DNA from: an uncultured Selenomonadales bacterium
GTDB lineage: Bacteria > Bacillota > Negativicutes > Selenomonadales > Selenomonadaceae
Length of the DNA: 7,386 nucleotides
NCBI GenBank assembly: GCA_946403735.1
Contig: CAMJAZ010000069.1
Coordinates: 1-7,386 of the forward strand
Direction of reading: 5' to 3'
Part shown: piece after piece, positions 6,344 through 7,386 of the stretch
Numbering within the stretch: position 1 is the first letter of the stretch
Layout of the letters: each line of letters begins with the position of its first letter
Notes under the pieces: model-generated
Database searches by the model: none
Told to the model about the DNA's origin: nothing
The model's input: only the letters and a program-made list of their open reading frames with translations
Position numbers and translations under genes: made by a program

Positions 6344-7030
6344 TTAAAAGCTAAAATAAACTGCAAGCGTGCCTTTGTCAAGATTTATTTTTATTTCATC
6401 AGATTCAACGCGGTTGCTAACGGCATTAGGAAAATTTTGTTTAAGCGTTGCGCCGTCAAGTTGCCAATGAACATTGTTAATCGTCACGCCTTCGCAAATT
6501 TCATTCATCGGCAGAAGTGACAAATTTTTAGGACGTACAAAAAATTTCACGTTGACACTTTCGCCGCCGTGTACAAAAAAAATTATTTCGCGTTCATCAG
6601 CAAGACAAGTTTTAATCGTCGACGCCGCGCAGGTAAAAACATTGCTGAAAAGGTGGTCGAACCTGCCGCCGAAAATTCCAGTTAAGATTATGTACGACGC
6701 AGAATTTTTTTCAGCCAATTCAAGGGCAAGTTGCGTATCAGTCAAATCTTTATCGACGGGGTGACGTTCAATCGGAATTTTATTTTCAAGCGCCCAATCG
6801 ACAGCAGAACTTTTAGCGCTGTCAAAGTCGCCAATTAAAATTTGCGGCAAAATGTTCAAGTCACGGCAAATTTCAATACCTTTATCGACGGCGAAAATTT
6901 CCCTACTGCGTGCAAGTTCGACAAAATATTTTTCGTCAGGACGCCTGCCGCCAGCTATAAATAAAATTTCCCGCCGAATATGCGCGGGATAAAAAATTTC
7001 AAGTTGTGGAAGTTTTAATGTACTTTTCAT
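6344..7030 (-). CDS. thiamine pyrophosphokinase
   Basis: The enzyme transfers pyrophosphate from ATP to thiamine, giving thiamine diphosphate and AMP, in the cytosol; it is the salvage step of cofactor supply. With ATG 7030 the protein has 228 residues, a normal length. Family motifs are present: AVDKG 47-51, GDFDS 67-71, DKDLTDTQLAL 93-103 (acidic metal/nucleotide site) and TGIFGGRFDH 117-126. The C-terminal strand-rich thiamine-binding domain includes SNRVES 205-210 and ends LDKGTLAVYFSF. The frame stays open to 7066, but conserved sequence fits a start at 7030; no strong RBS precedes either. The gene overlaps the end of the PIN reading frame by 32 nt and probably shares a transcript with mod and res. 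The symbol would be thiN or tnr; I leave it blank because usage differs between clades. Confidence 0.92.
   Translation of the reverse strand: MKSTLKLPQLEIFYPAHIRREILFIAGGRRPDEKYFVELARSREIFAVDKGIEICRDLNILPQILIGDFDSAKSSAVDWALENKIPIERHPVDKDLTDTQLALELAEKNSASYIILTGIFGGRFDHLFSNVFTCAASTIKTCLADEREIIFFVHGGESVNVKFFVRPKNLSLLPMNEICEGVTINNVHWQLDGATLKQNFPNAVSNRVESDEIKINLDKGTLAVYFSF
6345..6370 (+). repeat. diverged relative of the 48-bp repeat, inside a coding end
   Basis: This matches the first 26 bases of repeat copy A (262-287) at 22 positions, with four transitions, and then diverges. It covers the last codons and most of the stop of the thiamine pyrophosphokinase gene. Read on the minus strand in the matching frame, copy A would encode TLAIYFNF-stop where this gene encodes TLAVYFSF-stop. 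The orientation is the same as both full copies. It could be coincidence in AT-rich DNA, or the repeat may derive from such a gene end. Confidence 0.35.
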
Positions 7031-7386
7031 AAAATTCACGTGCAGTAACAATTTCAATACCTGCAAAATTTTTTAGCTCCAATAAATCATTGTCGCCGCT
7101 TACTATATAAATTGCTTTCGCGTCTATCGCACAATTTATAAATTTATCGTCGTCAGTGTCTCGGCAAACTTTTAAGTTTGAAACTTTGTCAAAACTATTA
7201 AAACTGCTAAAAATTTTTTCGCGAAGTTCCATATTCAAAATATATTTCGATTTTGAAAATTTTTTATCAATTTTTTCTGTGTACTCTGAAATTATTTCTT
7301 GATTCACACAAATTTTAAATTGTTCCAAATCAATTTCACTCAAAAGTTTTTTCGGCAATCCGTGAAAATATAATCAAGAAATTAAA
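6999..7386 (-). pseudogene. PIN-family toxin-type ribonuclease, interrupted N-terminus (partial)
   Basis: PIN proteins of this type (COG1569-like, usually about 135-140 residues) are Mg-dependent RNases, often toxins of toxin-antitoxin pairs. From TTG 7358 the frame gives 119 residues. They include the second acidic position (E25 in SEY), DTDDDKF 67-73, the SGDNDLL strand-loop 87-93 and the typical ending IEIVTAREF. The first catalytic segment (DTNxxxS) is absent. Upstream in the same frame the DNA reads L-I-S-stop-L-Y-F-H-G, with TGA at 7374-7376, just where relatives read NVLISG-LF. A single change from GGA or TCA would explain it. TTG 7358 has no RBS at workable spacing and would lack the first catalytic Asp, so I favour a nonsense-disrupted gene; a sequencing error is possible. 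Any antitoxin would be expected upstream, off the window. Confidence 0.65.

Noticed and set aside
6474..6764. 96-codon plus-strand open frame inside thiamine pyrophosphokinase
   Set aside because: It is antisense to conserved enzyme motifs and has no independent support.
7031..7066. Twelve extra N-terminal residues on thiamine pyrophosphokinase
   Set aside because: They come from the out-of-frame PIN coding sequence, have no RBS, and family similarity begins after ATG 7030.
7374..7376. TGA read as glycine (altered genetic code)
   Set aside because: Attractive because Gly is common at this position, but Mod ends naturally at TGA directly before the res start and the other genes have no internal TGA, so the code looks standard.
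1..7386. CRISPR array, tRNA or rRNA genes
   Set aside because: No regularly spaced short repeats, tRNA-like cloverleaf or rRNA-like sequence was seen on either strand; the only repeat has two full copies 1.2 kb apart.

Overview
The window is AT-rich bacterial DNA. Apart from a transposase fragment at the left edge, every gene reads on the minus strand, so transcription runs from the right edge to the left. The gene style (Shine-Dalgarno sites such as GGGAGG, GTG/ATG starts, U-tract terminators, and a thiamine pyrophosphokinase resembling those of Selenomonas relatives) suggests a low-GC Firmicute, possibly Negativicutes. That placement is inference only; there is no rRNA or tRNA here to settle it.

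Layout in the direction of transcription: (1) 7386-6999, the C-terminal two thirds of a PIN-family toxin-type nuclease, cut by the window edge and by an in-frame TGA where the family usually continues from its first catalytic motif; (2) 7030-6344, thiamine pyrophosphokinase, overlapping the PIN gene by 32 nt; (3) 6316-4349, a beta-class adenine DNA methyltransferase (type III Mod-like); (4) 4344-1534, the partner SF2 helicase-nuclease (type III Res-like), 4 nt after mod and ended by a good intrinsic terminator; (5) 1378-380, an unrecognised 332-residue protein with its own extended -10 promoter and strong RBS, ended by a weaker terminator; (6) 1-221 on the plus strand, the degraded 3' end of an IS5-like transposase.

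Mod and Res should form a two-subunit restriction-modification system. Mod recognises and methylates the site and also supplies specificity to Res, which couples ATP hydrolysis to cleavage. The clearest mosaic signal is in mod: about 600 bp covering the presumed target-recognition domain has 30% GC, against 47% in the catalytic segments on both sides, as expected if the specificity domain was exchanged. The 332-residue protein sits just behind the R-M pair, has a modular architecture and no evident catalytic motif, and is the best candidate here for something undescribed.

A 48-bp repeat (45/48 identical) lies in the same orientation behind both the res and the 332-residue genes. Each copy holds a hairpin and T-tract pointing against the genes. 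A diverged relative of its first half coincides with the last codons of the thiamine pyrophosphokinase gene.
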